A stretch of 42,373 nt of DNA from Enterococcus sp. DIV0660C (GTDB lineage: Bacteria > Bacillota > Bacilli > Lactobacillales > Enterococcaceae), in NCBI RefSeq assembly GCF_017316125.1, contig NZ_JAFLWA010000013.1, positions 1-42,373 on the forward strand. Reading direction: 5' to 3'. The notes beneath the pieces were generated by a model. The model had not been told where the DNA came from. It did no database searches and saw only the letters and a program-made list of their open reading frames with translations. The position numbers were made by a program, and so were the translations under genes. The stretch's first letter is position 1. Every line of letters begins with the position of its first letter. Below are positions 41,233 to 42,373 of the stretch, one piece after another.

Positions 41233-41995
41233 AGCTACTCTCCTTTGTGTAGATGATTTTGCTCTTTCCTATTCTAACGACTAATTCTTCAGGAATTTTT
41301 TTATCAGTTATCAAATAGTCAATTTCTTCAAACGAGTAGACAAGGTAATTGTGTGATAAATTAATTTTTGTATGATCACATAGTAATACGATTTTATTAC
41401 TTTTCTCTCTAACTGCCTGTTTCATTGCGATGTCTTCTTCATGGGCATAATAGATTCCCTGATTATTTATACCCGCACAACTTAAGAAAGAACTATCAAA
41501 CCGATACTTAGTTAATTCCCAGATTGGGTATCCACCAGTAACTGAACGGCTTTCTCTATTTAAAGTTCCTCCAAGAATCGTAGTAGGTATTGAAGTGGTC
41601 TTTAAGAATTGATCGGCAATGTCAATCGAGTTTGTCACAGCTAAGTTTATATTTCTATTCGCTAAATATTGAGGCAAAAGTGAGATTGTGGTCGACACAT
41701 CTAAATATACGGTTTGCTTTTCAAGTAATAGTTTACTTGCTTCTTTAGCAATTTGCTTTTTCACTTGAAGTTCTTGATCTGTTCTTCCTAAATATCCATC
41801 TATTTTATTAAACGAATTTGCTAAACTAATACCTCCATAAGTTCGGATCACAAGGTTACTATCCGTTAACTTTATTGTATCTCGCCTAGCCGTGTCTCTA
41901 GAAACACCTGTGAGTTGCATAATGTCTTGTAAAGTCAATGATTTTTCTTTTTCCAGTCTTTCCATAATTATCATCAATCTTTTTTGTTGATTCAC
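41225..41995 (-). CDS. DeoR/GlpR-family transcription repressor
   Basis: This 256-aa regulator has an N-terminal DeoR HTH (about residues 5-55, LTLQDIMQLTGVSRDTARRD). Its C-terminal DeoRC sensor domain contains VYLDVSTTISLLPQYL, LAVTNSIDIA, GGTLNRESRSVTGG and the closing region LLCDHTKI. Such proteins respond to phosphorylated sugars. The start is GTG with AAGGGG 11 nt upstream. It is co-transcribed with the HAD phosphatase, which may act on the inducer. Confidence 0.88.
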   Translation of the reverse strand: MNQQKRLMIIMERLEKEKSLTLQDIMQLTGVSRDTARRDTIKLTDSNLVIRTYGGISLANSFNKIDGYLGRTDQELQVKKQIAKEASKLLLEKQTVYLDVSTTISLLPQYLANRNINLAVTNSIDIADQFLKTTSIPTTILGGTLNRESRSVTGGYPIWELTKYRFDSSFLSCAGINNQGIYYAHEEDIAMKQAVREKSNKIVLLCDHTKINLSHNYLVYSFEEIDYLITDKKIPEELVVRIGKSKIIYTKESSYD

Positions 41996-42066
41996 CTATT
42001 CAATCCCCTTCGTAAAAAAATAAGCAATTTTAAGTATATAAATATAATAACTTAAAATAACTTAAA

Positions 42067-42204
42067 TGTACACTAGTATATAGTGTACAGAAAATCAGGC
42101 GTTTCTGGACACTTCATTTTTTTACCTCAAATTTAAATTTTTCTATACTTTTAGTGTACACAAACCCATCACAAAATCTATGTTCATTTATACCGTTGGT
42201 ATAA
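42067..42204. promoter_or_regulatory. Candidate res site upstream of resolvase
   Basis: TGTACACTA-GTATA-TAGTGTACA (42067-42089) is a perfect 9-bp dyad. A half-site TAGTGTACA recurs at 42152-42160. TATACC-GTT-GGTATA lies at 42190-42204. Several dyads upstream of a serine resolvase match the three-subsite plan of res regions, although spacing is not canonical. Confidence 0.5.
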
Positions 42205-42242
42205 AGTTATGTTACAATGAAATTAATGAAGGAGTGATTTTT

Positions 42243-42373
42243 TTGAAAATAGGATACGCCCGAGTATCTACTGGTTTACAAAATTTGGATTTACAAGAAG
42301 ACAGCCTAAATAAATTTGGTTGTGAAAAAATTTTTACTGATCATATGAGTGGAGCAAAAAGTAATCGACCAGG
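42243..42373 (+). CDS. Serine resolvase/invertase, partial at window edge
   Basis: The 43 visible codons read as a serine recombinase N-terminus: KIGYARVSTGLQNLDLQ with the catalytic Ser in ARVST, then DHMSGAKSNRPG. The start is TTG after AAGGAG (8 nt spacing). This is the only clear plus-strand protein gene in the window. Such resolvases resolve plasmid multimers or cointegrates of Tn3-type elements. The gene continues beyond position 42373. Confidence 0.88.
   Translation, partial: MKIGYARVSTGLQNLDLQEDSLNKFGCEKIFTDHMSGAKSNRP

Noticed and set aside
1-42373. tRNA or rRNA genes
   Set aside because: No GC-rich conserved rRNA blocks or cloverleaf-like sequences with TTCGANNC-type loops in the right context were seen.

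Overview
The window looks like part of a conjugative plasmid from an Enterococcus-like Firmicute. The DNA is AT-rich and ribosome-binding sites are of the strong AGGAGG type. It carries a RepA_N-type initiator, a ParA/small-DNA-binding-protein partition locus, a PrgX/Rgg-like regulator, an Fst-like type I toxin-antitoxin, LPKTG surface proteins with a sortase, and a WxL/DUF916 cell-wall cluster. Almost every gene lies on the minus strand. No rRNA, tRNA, CRISPR array or intact insertion sequence was seen. The plasmid assignment is an inference from gene content.

Layout. (1) 1-360: six tandem 11-bp repeats beside a GC-rich motif, a possible transfer-origin region. (2) 363-14066: a Gram-positive conjugation (type IV secretion) operon of the Tcp/Prg kind: coupling ATPase, VirB6-like channel protein, lipoprotein, VirB4-like ATPase, TcpE-like and other small membrane proteins, TcpC-like protein, thioredoxin-like CxxC protein, bifunctional peptidoglycan hydrolase, and VirB8-like accessory proteins. 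(3) 14125-17378: sortase and a large LPKTG adhesin, preceded by a 13-codon leader ORF and a terminator. (4) 17605-20654: small unknown genes, a secreted DNA/RNA nuclease, and a broken gene between 20-bp inverted repeats. (5) 20660-22488: a regulatory island with a PrgX/Rgg-like regulator, twin dyad operator candidates exactly 72 bp apart, an extended -10 promoter, a 20-codon hydrophobic peptide ORF with a near-ideal RBS, a long leader with mutually exclusive RNA structures, and a highly structured RNA. (6) 22625-25733: rep-par block with three 34-bp repeats inside rep, 13-bp palindromes on both sides of parAB, and a PrgN-like gene. (7) 25879-28316: unknown plasmid gene, a 112-bp mini-element with Tn3-like ends, remnants of a Y-family polymerase/YolD pair, and the Fst-like toxin-antitoxin. 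(8) 28536-39210: two Mga-type regulators with two small genes, then a WxL locus (two DUF916-type proteins, two small WxL proteins, a short LPKTG protein and a 977-aa lectin-like WxL protein). (9) 39444-42373: small membrane protein, gene remnant, HAD phosphatase and DeoR regulator, and at the right edge a serine resolvase (plus strand, cut by the window) with a candidate res site.

How it may work together. The order regulator - short hydrophobic peptide ORF - long structured leader - surface adhesin - conjugation operon parallels pCF10-like pheromone plasmids (prgX - prgQ - prgB - tra). The sequences and the relative gene orientation differ from pCF10. My main hypothesis is that 20660-22488 is an undescribed peptide-sensing switch controlling conjugation; this is inferred from sequence architecture only.
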